This document shows, in pieces, positions 12,435 through 25,445 of a DNA stretch of 64,000 bases (the stretch's first letter is position 1; every line of letters starts with the position of its first letter). The notes under the pieces are model-generated. The model was given only the letters and a program-made list of their open reading frames with translations. It ran no database searches and was not told the DNA's origin. Made by a program: the position numbers and the translations under genes. This DNA comes from Margaritifera margaritifera (Eukaryota > Mollusca > Bivalvia > Unionida > Margaritiferidae): the NCBI GenBank assembly GCA_029931535.1, contig JAQPZY010000367.1, forward strand, positions 62,001-126,000, read 5' to 3'.

Positions 12435-12810
12435 GTAAGTAAATGTGTGCACGTTGAATGAAAGATCTTTAGTGATTTAGTCAAGCAATTTCTTAGTGAA
12501 AGTAAACCAGTTGTTTTTGTTGAAGACAAAGCTTCATCTAGCAAGTTCTTGTTTATTAAAGTCAGCTATCAAAATTGATTCAGATCCTCTGAATTATGCA
12601 GATCAGAATGATGATTATTGCAGAACCTTAGAGAAGAATTTCAAAATCATGCAGAATTCCAGATTTTATTAATATGCCTCAGAAACTTTAACTGGCTGTC
12701 CTTTCATTAAAGATATATAATATTCATAACATTGAACTATAAGTTGATGATGATAGAATTACCATTCTGAGTGACCTTTAAAGCTTCTAATTGGAAGATT
12801 AATGAATTTA
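12435..12810. other. eIF4G intron sequence before the DIRS insertion
   Basis: AT-rich intron; nothing else recognised. Confidence 0.6.
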
Positions 12811-12921
12811 GTATTACCTGCTACTATTGCATTGTTTGCTTTTCTTTTCCAGGATGACAAGTCCCCTGTCCAAGCTGAATATTCCCTACTCCAATTAGTA
12901 ATTGGAAGCCCAGAACAGAAA
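12811..12921 (+). repeat. Left inverted terminal repeat of the second DIRS element
   Basis: The complement of this stretch matches 17802-17910 at roughly nine bases in ten, including the blocks CCAATTACTAATT, GGGAATATT and CATCCTGGAAAAG. Confidence 0.85.
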
Positions 12922-13288
12922 AGAACATGATCCCAGTCTGATTCATTAGTCATAGCCAACATATGGAATATCTTTCTCCTTTTCATTGGACTTTTGTGTG
13001 AGTACACCTGTGCCAAGTTGCTCCTTGAATTTGCCTTCATTGTCATTTTTAAACATCTTTTAGGCCAATCACATACCTTTTTTGTGTCAATTGAGTGTTT
13101 TTCTCCACAGTCTTTGAATTATTTGAGTGTTTTTTGTGATCCTTTGCTAATTTTGAATAATTTTTGTATATTGCTTCACAAGCAGGTGGTTCAGTTAATT
13201 TTAATCCCCTTTGTAGTACCAGTGCTAGGGTAAGTATTACCTACCCTTTTTTGAATCGTGGTTGTTTTTGTGATTTTGTTCTCTTTCA

Positions 13289-14595
13289 GTGCTTAATATT
13301 TTGCTGGGTGTGGGTAAGTGCGGGCACAAGACGGTCCCATGGAACACTCACCCCACCTGCCTATTGGCAACAGGTTATGCACTCAAAGACAGATGTTCTA
13401 TTTGTTGTCTTTGGACAGATCAGGTATGGATTTTGGCAGAAAGTTGCTGCACATATAGCAGGGGGAAGACCCTTTCCATTTCTAGGAGGTGTCTGGATTG
13501 CTTCCCATGTTAGGGAAGTAAACTCCTCTTGTGGGTCAGGGACATGGAGCAGTCCAAAAGGCCAAGACTCCCTGACGCTCGATCTGATGCTGTCAGTGCC
13601 GGTGAAGGATAGATCCTTGGCTCCTCCCAAGGAAGGAAAAGTGCCAGAGAGCGATTCTTGATTTCTTAGTAGGAATGAGCTGCACCTTTCAAGGTTGGTC
13701 TAGTTCTGGTGATAGATGTAAGCAAATCATGCCTTCCCAACAATAGGAAAGAGCAGTGATGTTGCTCTGATAGATCTGAAGCAAGCTAGCCTGTCAGATC
13801 TTCTTTGCTGCACTGGTCACTAGGCACCAGGAACAGGGTGCCTGTCACTGTGCCATGCTCTTTGAGGAACTGGACACCGGGATTTCATCATTAGTCTGGA
13901 GACAGGGATTGGGTTGATACATAACCCCCCACATCTCTATGTTATGGGGATAGGTAGTGGGGTGTTGCTTGCCCAGATTGGGAAGGGGATTGTATCGGAA
14001 TTCCCTGCTTCCCTATGTTCCCATTTTGATTCCTATGTGAAGTGGGGACCCTGGAAGTGGGTATTCTTTCCCCCCATGACATCATGGATGTTTCTTTCTT
14101 GGTTTCATGGTATGGTGGATGTGACAGGCCATAAACACGCTTCATCACTTCGGCCTTGTCCAAGAAAAAGGAGGCAGACTGCCACTATCCTTCCAGGCTG
14201 TCAGTAAGGGATCAGTGATCTCATTGCGTAGGAGAACAGCTAGTGGGGTTAGTCTCATTACCCCCCCCCCCCCCCCCACCTCCGTGAGCTGTTACAGGAC
14301 GATGAAAACCCCCATTGGATGTCTCCCTCTCCAGAGAGGGATTTTTGTTAAGGACAGTCCTGTCTCGCTTCAGGAGTGGTTCAGGATGATGATGCCCTTT
14401 TTATTCTGGAGGGCTCAAATGAGTTCTCAGAAGACCTGGTTGTGGCGGGTCCTCTTCTTCCATTGGGGTCCCATGCTCCTTCCCACCCTGTCAGGTCAGG
14501 TGTTGGAGGAAGAAGAAGTAGGGACATTTAATCAGGCAGTGAATGAAGTTGACCACCTCCTTCTCCCAGATGTGAGCCCAAAGCCCACGGGCTGA
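13289..14595 (+). pseudogene. Gag-like region of the second DIRS element
   Basis: GC-richer sequence with short open stretches in several frames (13164-13661, 13914-14207, 14215-14595) and a C-run at 14262-14277. No conserved domain can be named. Position before the RT and after the left inverted repeat suggests the ORF1/gag-like part. Assigned by position only. Confidence 0.4.
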
Positions 14596-15379
14596 GGACA
14601 CCAGGATTCTCTTCAGTCTGGAGAAGCTTTCTGTGACCACTCTTGTCCAGATCTTATGCTGCTCCCACATTCTGCTATGATTTAGGAGGTTATGCAGAAG
14701 TTCTCCTAAAGTCTGCCAGGCAGCAAAAGGGTTGGTCTGTCCTCCCTTCTATGCTCTGGCCGCTGGTATCTGTCTCCAGCTATCGAGTTCATTCTCCCGC
14801 CCGGCCCATTAAGCCACCCCTTTCCCTTGGACACTGGTGCATCCCAGAAATGGACATCAGTGGGAACCTGGGCTTGACTCTCAGTTAAAGTCTTAGAGCT
14901 TAAGGCCTGCAATCTAGTGACAATTGCATCTCATGCCAATCTTTTTTAGTTGCCTCCTTCAATCTCTTGAAGGAGGAATCATCTGCCATGGCACTTCAGT
15001 GTTTGCTAGAGACTGTGATGAAAACATCACATCATGCACTCTCCATGTCAAATTGGCATTCTGTGAGCTTCTCCACCTCCATAGGGATGCTGTGTGGGTC
15101 CATTCCACCCGCCTTGTTTCCAGGAACATCCCTTATCATGGACCCCCATTTTCTTTCACCATTCCAAACTGGTTCAGTTAAAGCAAGAGGTACATATCCA
15201 TCTGTGGAAGGGTGCAGAAGAGAGGGTGGAAAGATGACCAAACTCCAGGTTTCTATTCCCATTTCTGTTCATGTTGGAAAAAGGCAAAAAGTTTTGACTC
15301 ATAATTGACCTTTCCACCTTAAACAAATTTCCAGGAAGAATACTTCAAGATGGAGATGCCTCGGTCATTAATGCCATAA

Positions 15380-16820
15380 GACCCTATGACTGGGTGGTCT
15401 CCATAGATTTTCAGGATGCGTACCTCCACATCTCCATCTTCCCACCCTACAAAAAATATCAACATTTTTATCTCAGCCAGGAGGTATTTCAATTTCAAGC
15501 TGTCCCATTTGGCCTCACCTCCATCCCAGAACCTTTACTGGGGTGATGGCGGTAATAGCAGTTCACTTGAGTTCTTTACGGATCCCCATCCTCCAGTATT
15601 TTGATGACTGATTGATGCACAATGTCCTCGGAGTTTCTTTTCTGAAGGACCTGTCTCTCTGTTGGTCGATGGCAACTTGTCTCAGTCTTATTCCCAACCT
15701 AGAGAAGTCAGATCTCACCCCTTCTCAGGACTTTGTGTGTATGGGGATGAATTTCTTAACCAATCTAGGGAGGCTTCGTGTTCTGCTGGAAAGGATCAAT
15801 CAAATCCTATCCCTCATAATGGGTCTTATGGCCAAGACTTCGTTGTCATCTTGCCTTTAACTCTCTCTCCTGGGAACTCTGAACGTGGTTGGAGAATTAG
15901 TTTCCCTAGAGAGACCTGCTCCAGTTCCCACTGCTTGGAATCTGGGGACTGCAGAGGGATCCACTGTCAGCTCGGATCCCCCTGGGATCCAACTTTCACA
16001 ACCACCTACATTTTTTACCAGCACCTGCATTGGTGTTTAATTAGGACCAATTTCTGACTGGAGTCCCAATTCACACTTTGAACCCCACTCCTTGCTGTAC
16101 ACAGACACATCAGATTTGGGAAGGGATGCTCACTTGGAGCCAGAGGGGGTAGTTCTTCAGGGACTTTGCTCTCAGGAAGAAGTGAGCCTTCATATAAACA
16201 TCTTAGAAATGCTGGCAGAGTTCCTAGTCAACCTCCTAAGGTGTCATTGTGTCATTGATGGTCGCCTGGAACAACACATCAGTAGTAGTGTACCTTAAGC
16301 ATCAGAGAGGTACACATAATCCTTCTCTGATGGTCAGTCGATGAGGAGATCACTTTCCAAGTCTGCCATATTCTGGGCAAAAAGAATATCCTGGCAGACA
16401 ACCTGTCCAGACAGGGCTGTGTGGTCCTCATGGAATGGTCTCTGCACTTTTTCATCTGTGTGGGAGACCATGACTTGTTCACTATGAGACTGAACAACAA
16501 GATCCCTCTTTATGTCTCTCCAGTGCCAGATCAGAGGATCTAGGTGATGGATGCCTTCAATCAAAAGTGGAATCATCTGTATGCCTTCGCCTTCCCACCT
16601 TTCAAAATAATTCCGCAGGTTCTTCACCAAGCCAGGATCTCCATGTCTCGGCTCATCATGATAGCCTCACTGCGGCCCCAATGGCTGCGGTTTAATGACT
16701 TACTCAGCCTGTTGGTAGATGAGCCCAGGAGATTACCACAGATGAGGGACTTGCCGTTGCAGCACTTGGTATCTCTACCACACAACAACTTGCAGATTCA
16801 TTACATTCACACTTGACTCA
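15380..16820 (+). pseudogene. RT and RNase H of the second DIRS element
   Basis: RT blocks are clear: DWVVSIDFQDAYLHISIF, VFQFQAVPFGLTSIPE, and ILQYFDD with the following codon a stop where a Trp is usual (YFDD-stop-L, near 15605). RNase H follows with LYTDTSDLGRDAHLEPEG near 16097-16150 and VSLHINILEMLAEF. The tail QSKWNHLYAFAFPPFKIIPQVL (in one frame near 16560-16625) is typical for DIRS elements. Frame changes and stops show it is dead. Confidence 0.8.
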
Positions 16821-16829
16821 TTTCAGATG

Positions 16830-17560
16830 ATTTATCTACCAAGACCAGTTTTCGATCAAGGTTGCCAGTAGCATCGCCCATGGTAGGAGACCGTCCACTT
16901 ACAAAGTTTATGATGCAGAGTAGAGAATCTTTTGTAATTCATGCAGTAGAAAAATGCATCGATCTTATATATCCTCCCTTTTAATGCACTTGCAGATTCT
17001 CTTCTCTTCCTCTTCGAGGAAAGAGAATGTTCTGTGTTGATTGTTAAGGGTTATAGGGCAGCCCTTTCTAACACTCTCAAGTTCTCTTGGGATTCTGCCA
17101 TCATCTTTCTGATCTTATCAGGTATTTTTGAGCATCAGAGGCTGGTATTTTCCTGCTTTCCTGGTGTCAGCGAGGTGAAGGAGTGAGCTTCATGTCTTGT
17201 CAGTGGAAAAGATTTGTTTATAGTTCAAAGGTAACTATGATTCGGTTTCTTTTCTTTGCCAACCAGGGTTGCAGACTAAGAATCAGCTACTGTCAGTAGC
17301 TGCCTTTAAAGGGTTCTTCTCATATTGCATCAGCCACCAGGTGGATTGTCCTCACTATCAAGAGAGCTTGTTAGTCCATTACGGAGAGGGACCTTTATTT
17401 CATGAGAATTAGAGCCCATAAGGTTAGGGCTATTGCTGCATCTTGTGCCTATTTGAATCACTCTGCTTTGGATGAAATTAGGAGACCCATCTTCCTGTGG
17501 TCTTACACTACTTTTTCATCCTTTTACCTTTGATCTTTGGCGAACCAGAGCAAACTTTAA
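16830..17560 (+). pseudogene. Tyrosine recombinase of the second DIRS element
   Basis: A degraded recombinase. The most telling part is near 17400-17530, reading IRAHKVRAIAASCAYLNHSA and then a STFSSFYL-like end in the same region, i.e. the HxxR box (HKVR at about 17416-17427) and the terminal Tyr of DIRS recombinases. Several stops are present upstream. Confidence 0.65.
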
Positions 17561-17639
17561 GACATTTACTTTTTGGATCCACTAGTGACTGCACAACATG
17601 TGACTAAGCCATCTACCAGCCTACAGTAGTGAATATTCC

Positions 17640-17800
17640 TACCATAAGGGTAAGTGCAATTGTTTTTCTTACACCAGTGTTTGCTTGAGGCTATCAGCCT
17701 CCTTCCTAACTGGTAAATTCAGCAATGCAGTAGTAGCAGATAACGTATTACTGCTATTAAAATGTTGTTTGTGTGTGTGTGTGTGTGGGGGGGGTAAACT
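17640..17800. repeat. Possible internal complementary region of the DIRS element; GT microsatellite
   Basis: CAGCAATGCAGTAGTAGCAGATAA-like sequence near 17723-17745 repeats part of the right inverted repeat (AGTGCAATAGTAGTAGG at 17891-17907) in direct orientation. DIRS elements carry such an internal copy for circular replication. A GT-run and G-run follow at 17768-17796. Confidence 0.45.
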
Positions 17801-17801
17801 A

Positions 17802-17910
17802 ATTTCTATTCTGGACCTCCAATTACTAATTAGAGCAGGGAATATTTAGCTTGGACTCAGGACTTGGCATCCTGGAAAAGGAAAGCAAGCAGTGCAATAG
17901 TAGTAGGTAG
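17802..17910 (-). repeat. Right inverted terminal repeat of the second DIRS element
   Basis: Inverted partner of 12811-12921; see that entry. It is followed by a C-run and an A-run (17933-17968) just before the next eIF4G exon. Confidence 0.85.
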
Positions 17911-17987
17911 GTGTTACATAATTAAAATTATTCCCCCCCCCCCCCTTAAAAAAAAAAAAAAAAAAAAATACATATTTTTTGTTACAG

Positions 17988-18092
17988 CCAAGAATGGATC
18001 AATACTTTACGCAGATGCATAAGTTAGTCACTAAGAAAAAGTTGTCATCAAGAGTCCGCTTCATGCTACAGGATGTGATAGAACTCAGACAG
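17988..18092 (+). CDS. EIF4G: eIF4G1/3-like exon, MIF4G domain (end)
   Basis: A 105-bp, 35-codon exon between TTACAG and GTAAAT. It encodes [19 protein letters not shown] then [16 protein letters not shown], matching PRMDQYFNQMEKII..SSRIRFMLQDVLDLR of eIF4G. No defects are seen. Confidence 0.95.
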
Positions 18093-18779
18093 GTAAATGC
18101 ATGCTCTGAAACCAGGTTTTATGTTGCAGTCTAATAAATGTAGCTGAATATTTTTAGTATCTAAAAATTCTCAGTTTGCTACATTGTTTGTTTGCTTCAC
18201 AAAGGAAAGATTTGGAACCCAAGCTTTCAGCTTTGAATTCAGTATTGTTGCAACAAATCATGAAATGTACTTTTGAACTTTACAAACTGTGCATAATCAT
18301 TGTTTTTGCGTAATCAAACCTTGTCAGTAAAATTTAAAAATGAAAATCCATCCCAAAATGGAGTTTCTTTCCATGTTGATCCTGGAGTTGATCATAAAAA
18401 CTTTTCAAAAGTTTATTTCAGAGTTTTTCCTAATAATGTTCATGTGTGTTTGGATCTTGTATGTCAATCTTTAGATTTGTTTGGTTTTTCCATGGTTCAG
18501 CTTCGTCAGGCAAGCGTATGTGAAATGTAAAGTAGACTTAGAGTGGCAATTGTTTAATTTCTGTTGTTTAAAAATATATGCCTCAACCAGCTTGATTTGC
18601 ATGGATTATTATACCCCCAAAAAACAAAGTTTGAGGGGGTAAACTAGAGTCGACTTGTTCATTTCAGTTTTTAGCTCTACTGGTCATACACCAGAATAGC
18701 TTATGGGATGGTCTGTTTTCAGTTGTCCTTTCATGATCTGTCCATCCGTTAGCACAAGTTTGCTGTTGCTACTCCTCCT

Positions 18780-20345
18780 AAACTAATTGGTGAATTACTA
18801 TGAAACTTTACACACACATTCATCCCATGGTCTAGTTGGTCCTAAATGAAAATGGTGCCGCTAGGACATCCAATATGGCCACCACATTGTCCTTCTTAAA
18901 ATCTTGTTATCACTATTCCTCTTTAATGGATGGTCATATCAACATGGGGTTTTCATTAAAAGACTTTTTATGATGTCTAGTTGGTCCACAATAAAAACGG
19001 GGCCAATCTGATACCCAATATTTCCACCTCAGTGTCCATCTTGAAAATCTTTTTATCACTACTCCTCCTGAACAGAAAGTCATATTGACATGGGGTTTTC
19101 ACCAGAAGACTTTTTATAATATCTAGTCCTAAATTAAAATGGTGTTGATCTGACATCCAATATGGCTGCCACAGCAGCCATCTTTAAAATCTTGATATCG
19201 CTACTCCTTCTGAATGGATAATCATATCAACATGGGGTTTTCACTACAAGACTTCTTATGATGTCTGGTTGGTCCTAAATGAAAATGGGGCCAATCTAAT
19301 GTCCAATATGAGTTAAAAATCTTGTAATCGCTAATCCTCCTGAACGGAAAGTCATTTTTTCATGGAGTTTTCACCAGAAGACTTCTTATGATGATCTAAT
19401 TGATCTAAATGAAAATGGTGCCAATTTGATATCCAGTATGTCCAATCTGGCCACCACAGTGGCCATCTTGAAAATATTGTAATCGCTATTTCTCTTGAAT
19501 GGATGGTAATATCAGCATTGGGGTTTTGACTCAAATACCTCTTATGGCATCTAGTTGGTCTGCAGTGAAAATGGGGCCGATCTGATGCCCAATATGGCCA
19601 CCACAGTGGCCATCATGTAAATCTTGTTATAGTTACTCCTCCTGAATGGAAAGTCATATTTCCATAGGGTTTTCAACAGAAGACATCTTATGATGTCTAG
19701 TTAATCCAAACTAAAAATGGTGTTGATTTGATGTCCAATATGGCCATCACAGTGGCCGTCTTAAAAATATTGTTATCACTACTCTTCCTTAATGGATGGT
19801 CTTATCAACATGGGGATTTTACTAAACAACTTCTTATGATGTGTAGTTGGTCCTAATGGTGCCATTTAGACAGCCGATATGCCTGCCACAGTGGCCATCT
19901 TGAAAATTTTGTTATCACCATTTCTCCTGAATGAATGGTCATATCTGCATTGGGTTTTCACTGAAAAACTTCTTATGATATCAGGTAGGTCATATATGAA
20001 AGTGGTACCAATCCAACTTCTAATATGAGTGCCACAAAGGCCATGTTGAAAATCTTGTTATCACTACTTCTCCAAATATGGCTGGTCACATTGACATTGT
20101 GCTTTCACCAAAAGACTTCTTATGATGTCTAGTTGGTACTAAATAGAAATGGTGCCAGTCTGATGTTGAATATGGCCACCATTGCATCCATCTTGAAAAC
20201 CTTGTTATCGTTACTCCAAAAAAAAAAATGGAAAGTCATATCAACATGGGGTTTGCACGAGAAGACTTCTTATGATGCCTTGTTGGTCCTAAATAAAAAT
20301 GGTGCCAAGCTTAAGAATATCAAAGATGGTTTCAACACTCGACAT
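18780..20345. repeat. Tandem repeat of about 145-bp units, about 10 copies
   Basis: Units carry the blocks CATGGGGTTTTCAC, CTTCTTATGATGTCTAGTTG, AATATGGCCACCACAGTGG and ATCTTGTTATCACTACTCC in fixed order. Copies differ by about 15-25 percent and small indels. It lies within an eIF4G intron. Open frames inside are chance products of the repeat. Confidence 0.85.
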
Positions 20346-20349
20346 TTAA

Positions 20350-21356
20350 AATGAAATGGTCTTATCAGGAATTCCAGGAAATTCTTTTCAGCCAGTAGAG
20401 TGTCAGTCCATTCGAGGGACTTTTGTTTATATTTATATCTCCTGAAACTATTGAGGTATCTTCATGAACTTTTATATGCTTTTGTATCAGGCTAGATGTT
20501 GTTTCCTGTAAAAAAAAATGGAGTTGTCTGATCAGCCTTTTAAGAGTTATCCACATTTGTGTTACAAATTGTGTCTGTCTGTTGATCCATCATACTCTTC
20601 TCTGGTTAATACTTCATCATATAATTACCCATCTGTTCATAATACCCTTCCACCTTTTTTCCACTCGTAAGGAAGCATATGCAGATAGGATAGAGGCAGC
20701 CATATTGATGCATTTTCTTGGTGATAGGTTGCTGCTAAACAAAAAATAAAAATAAAACACAGGTATGAGTGAAATTATCATTTATATGAGTGGAAGAGAA
20801 AAAATTGTGGGCAGATGAAGACAGCATGAAATTTTGATAGTTGCTTCAGAATGGATTTACAATCTGATATGTTTACAGAAAGGTTTCTTAAACTAGTGGC
20901 TGTATCAGTTTTGCAACCTAATAGACACCTCTTTCAGAAAATACAATGCGCCTGGATCATTGATTAGTAAAAGTACAGTACTGGAAAACGTTCTGTTGCC
21001 ATATGAATTTTACTATCCTCTATGATAGCATTATGCCTTGGTTAATGTTGAATTTTCCAGGAGGAGTAACAATTCTTCTTATGATGCAAGAATGTCAGAA
21101 TTTGTAGATAGCAAAGAATTAGCTTGGAAAACTTGGCTAAAGTTACACAAGTCATGTATTTGAGGTCTGCTACAGGTTTTTGTAATGATACTGTCAAATG
21201 ATGCAGTAAAAATAAAGGATTTTACATTGAATTATGTATTTATTGGAGATGTACATTTAATGCATATTTGTATGCTTAGCATATCTAGACAGCATTCAGT
21301 TTATATAAACAGAAACAAATTCTTCTAATTTAACTTTTTTTTATTCATTGTTTCAG
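20350..21356. other. eIF4G intron sequence
   Basis: AT-rich with no recognisable gene; ends in the acceptor TTTCAG at 21351-21356. Confidence 0.6.
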
Positions 21357-21484
21357 CTGAGTGACAGTGAAAACATTCAGCATGGCCCTGGGGGTGAAGC
21401 TGCAAGGTTGGGCTGGTTCACGGGTAGCACAGGCGGTGGGGCCAGACCCCAGGAAGGAGAAAGGCCGAATTCACCTGGCAATAG
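21357..21484 (+). CDS. EIF4G: eIF4G1/3-like linker exon
   Basis: A 128-bp open exon between TTTCAG and GTACGA, encoding LSDSENIQHGPGGEAARLGW and a Gly/Ser/Pro-rich continuation. The usual NWVPRR motif found right after MIF4G is missing, so either a small exon was overlooked or the linker differs. Its two-base end phase matches the exon starting at 30755. The base composition is much more GC-rich than the introns, supporting a coding role. Confidence 0.65.
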
Positions 21485-22380
21485 GTACGATACATTGAGT
21501 TACTCTTTATAATCATTAGAGCTGCCCTTATGGAAATAACTTATTGTGACTTAAAAGTGATACATGCTTGACTTATAATGGGGACTTTTAGGTCACTTAT
21601 AAGTTACTTATACTTTGCATATGTAATGAAGCAAGGGAAATATCAGTCTGTATAAGTACAAGTACAGTAAAAGTGAAACAAATATTGATCCATGGATCAC
21701 CTACAGTTCACTTATAAGTGACAAATAAGTCACTTATAGGTGGTATAAGCCATTTGTGTAAAGGACTGTTTTGGTCAAATAGAGCAGACCTGATTCAGAC
21801 AAAATTGTTTTTCTTTATAAGTGAAGTATGTTTTATGGACTTTGGCATTTTCCAACAAAAGATGCTACAGTCAATTAAAAACAAAATTAATAGCTTCAAA
21901 ACAGATTTATTGATTTTAACAAGAATCATATCAAAATAAAGAGAATTTCTGCATCTGTTATTTAAAATGCTTTAAGATTTAAAAGTGTTTGATAGAAGAC
22001 TTTCAACTTCAATGCACCTTTGATATCAAAATTATAGTAAAGCAACATATGTTTGTATAAGCAGGGATTTATACATGTATGTACAAGTCCTAAAACAGTC
22101 ATGAATATATGAATGGTCATGCAGGCTCACCTACGATGTTCAGTTGAGCAAAGAAAATGACACTTTGTTGTGTTAAAGAAATTTTATCAAAAACAATTCA
22201 CGAGTACACCAACTTGTAATACTGTATCACAAGTTCCATGAATAACTGGATACAGTATTTTTCTCACTGGCCTCTTGCATTTTTTAAAGGGGGGGGGGGG
22301 TAGAAGTGGAGAGTAGAGAACCTACCATCAGACAAAGACTTTGCTAGTGCTCAAATTTGTTTTAAAAAACTTGGGTGGTC
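21485..22380. other. eIF4G intron sequence
   Basis: Contains several short TCACTTATAAGTGA-like inverted repeats (about 21590-21740) but no gene that I recognise. Confidence 0.5.
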
Positions 22381-22571
22381 TTATCATCAAGCATGGATTT
22401 ATCATCAAGCATGGACTTACCATCAAGCATGGACTTATCATCAAGCATGGACTTATCATCAAGCATGGACTTATCATCAAGCATGGACTTACCATCAAGC
22501 ATGGACTTATCATCAAGCATGGACTTACCATCAAGCATGGACTTACCATCAAGCATGGACTTACCATCAGA
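22381..22571. repeat. 18-bp minisatellite, about 10.5 copies
   Basis: Unit TTATCATCAAGCATGGAC or TTACCATCAAGCATGGAC, almost perfectly conserved. The 18-bp period keeps several frames open on both strands; none is a gene. Confidence 0.95.
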
Positions 22572-22579
22572 GAAATATA

Positions 22580-23600
22580 GAATGTGGTATTTGATTTAAC
22601 TATCCCCCAAGTTGCCCACATTGCATTTCTTGGCTAACCTTCATTATAAATTTGGCAACTATAGGACAATTTTTTTATTTTACTGGTACATAACAAATGT
22701 TTGAATCACCATGCAAAACAGAGTTGTCATTAAGAGGCAATTACATAATGGAAGTCACTGGTAATAATTCAGTGTTGATGATTTCCTGTTCTGTTTTTTC
22801 CTGGCTGATTGAGGGTTACAGTACACACAAAGTAGATTGACCGTTCTACACTGGTGCTGGTAAAGATTGCTGTTGAGTGTGGTTCTGTGACATATACTGG
22901 TGTAATTCAGGTAATTCTTTTACTTCACTCAATTGTTGCTGATTCCACTTGACATTACATACCCAAATTTAGGTTTACCCGACCAGCTAAAGGATTATAT
23001 TGTGTATTCAACTCTTCCTTAAAAGGGCTCAGAGCAGTTGATAACCCAGCCATTGTCATAAATCTATCACAGATTAATACCAATGCCACAGCTGTGGTCT
23101 AAGCCTGACTTCCCTAGTAACACCTGGTGTAATTAGGTGGTCAATGAAAGAAGGTCAATACACCCTGTGCATAATGAATTAATCTCACAACCACCCCTAT
23201 TGACTTTTGCCTGGTCCATTGCCTAATAAGTTGGTAGAATTCTTGTTGACAGTTATACAAAATACAGCACTCCCTCACTATAAGGACCTTCATTATAGCA
23301 AAGTTCCTGTTATAAGGCAAGTATGGTCAGGGATCCTATTTCATTAATGTAGTAGTGCAATTTCATGGATCATGTACTTCATTACAAGGCAGTTACACTA
23401 TGAGATGGTATACTCTATGGCTTCCATGGGCAGCATTATACTGAAGGAGTACTGTATCATGGCAAAGTCAATTCATAAAGACAGATGTTATCAAAGAATT
23501 TTAACTGTTGATTGCATGTGGATTTCACCTGTCTGACCAGGCTTAATTTCAGTTTGGTAGAAAAAATCAGACACCTTATCTCCTGTCTGAATCATACAAC
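22580..23600. other. No recognisable gene
   Basis: AT-rich intron sequence between repeats. No exon, RNA gene or transposon end is supported. Confidence 0.5.
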
Positions 23601-24195
23601 TAAAAAAGTCTACGATTGAATTTCTGACTGAGCTAAGCATATGTGGCAAAAAGAATGATTTTCATATAAGTTTCTGCAACAAAATTGAAACTTAATCATG
23701 TTTATATTTATTGTGCATCTTGCAGGCATATGCAACATTCCATTTGTCAGTGACTTCCACATAAACACATTTGTACAAAATTTTTCCACTGGTGTTATGC
23801 ACAAGTTCTCATCATAGTTTGTAGAACAAAGATGAACATCTTTTACATCTGCATCTGTGAGAATGTCATTTGCAAGCTTGTGGTCACTTGCAGTTGCTAA
23901 TTTTGACACCAGCGCAACATTTGATGTGCTGCATGCACATTTACATGATACATAACCATGCTGCTGATACAATGCATAAAGATGTAGATAGAATTCTATT
24001 TGCCCAAATTCAACAGTTCCATTTCCTGCTTGGTATGCAATAGTGAAACTATTTCTAAAGAAGCATCTTCAATACCTTTGAGAATGGAACACTTCAACAC
24101 CAATACTTATTTTACAAAATACCAAGTAATACTGCATGAAGTTGGATTATAGCCAAGGTACTTTTGTACAAAATTCAACTGTGCTGTTTTTAATT

Positions 24196-24666
24196 TCATC
24201 TTGCCATTGTACCTACAACATAAGTATTGTCCTCTAAATGTTTGTCCTTTCTTTTGGTGATTCCTTTCAAGGAGTTGTAAAGATTCATTTCAGGGGTGTT
24301 GGGGTGTAGGTATTCCATCTGCATTTCAGGAAGGCACTGCATAATGCAGATTGTCTGGGCAATCCACAAGTCTATAAACTGCATACAATGGATAAGTTTT
24401 AGCAGGGCACCATTTGCATTCTCAAATGGGAAACAATAATAACTCCACAAACGTCCCATATCCCTGATCATCTGTGGAAGGTGCAAAAGTTGTTGCACAT
24501 TGCAAGTCATATAGTGGTCACCATAAAGAGCAGCAAACATGCAACAGAACTGTTGGATAAGGGCATCAGCTTTTAAAAAGCTCTGCTGTAGTATGTAAAT
24601 GGCATTTACAAATAGTACATAATGCTGATAGTAATATTCTGTGAGTACATCTTTTAAAATAAGCAA
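24196..24666 (-). pseudogene. CACTA transposase C-terminal fragment (DUF4218-like)
   Basis: The longest intact piece of the relic, 156 codons. It holds LLHLPQMIRDMGRLWSYYCF and the FPFENANGALLK motif; relatives have LLHLP..V+.LGPLW..SCFPFED.NG. The position at the 3' end of the relic fits the family order. No host role is suggested. Confidence 0.65.
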
Positions 24667-25445
24667 AGAGTAGTAAAGGAGCCATGATTGAAGTTCTGAT
24701 GCTTTCCATTGTTTTGGGTCTTAGTAGAGTGTGGTACTCTGCTTATCATTTTAGGTGGTTTGATTTATTGAAGTCATTGGTCAACTATGTCCATCAACTT
24801 AGAAACTGAAAAGAGCTCATTATTCTTTTCATTTGAAAACCATGAAGTCAATAAGAGCTTAGATATTCCCATCAAAATGCCATACACATAGTCTATACAG
24901 ATTCCAGCAACATGATTATAAAATGAGAGGCATTGAAGAAATGTGGGGCCTTTAATTCCCCAAACAGATGAATTAGTCTCTAGAGTGACAGAACTATCCT
25001 GGATGTTGTCTTCATGTCTTCATCGGTGACCTTCTGGACAACCAGGATCAAATGGAAAAATATGGACATGACCCCTCAAGCCAGTTTTTAATGCTTCACT
25101 TGATTGCAAGCATTTGCAGTAATATATTTTCCATTAAATTGCATGGAGTTGCAAATAATGCTTTTTCGCTGGAAAGTCTACTGTTCCACCTATGATAACT
25201 GCACAACTGGTAAAAGAACTTCCATTGGGCATCTGAATGTCAACATCATTTTGTTCTAAATCCTTTAAGCTTTGAAGAAATGGTTCTGTATTACATAACT
25301 GATGTTTTTTGATCCAACCCATAGCCCTCCTAGAATCATATAATCAGGGTTTGTCTGCTTGTGGTAAGAAGAACTCATTAATTTGAATATATAATGGCTG
25401 CAAGGACATATTAGATAATTTGAAACAAGGAATACCATCTGTAAT

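Larger units (their letters stand above)
12811..17910 (+). mobile_element. DIRS-type retrotransposon in an eIF4G intron
   Basis: About 5.1 kb bounded by inverted repeats of about 110 bp (12811-12921 and 17802-17910). It encodes, on the plus strand, a gag-like region, RT, RNase H and tyrosine recombinase in DIRS order. It sits between exons 12278-12434 and 17988-18092. Many stops break the reading frames, yet the inverted ends still agree well. It is GC-richer than its surroundings and unlike the first DIRS element in sequence, so it is a separate lineage. Confidence 0.85.

Noticed and set aside
17933..17968. C-run and A-run as a possible poly(A) tail of a retrotransposon
   Set aside because: The element nearby is bounded by inverted repeats, and DIRS elements have no poly(A) tail; simple homopolymers before a splice acceptor explain it.
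22328..22621. Overlapping open frames on both strands (SMDLP and CLMVSP repeats)
   Set aside because: Artefact of the 18-bp minisatellite, a multiple of three.
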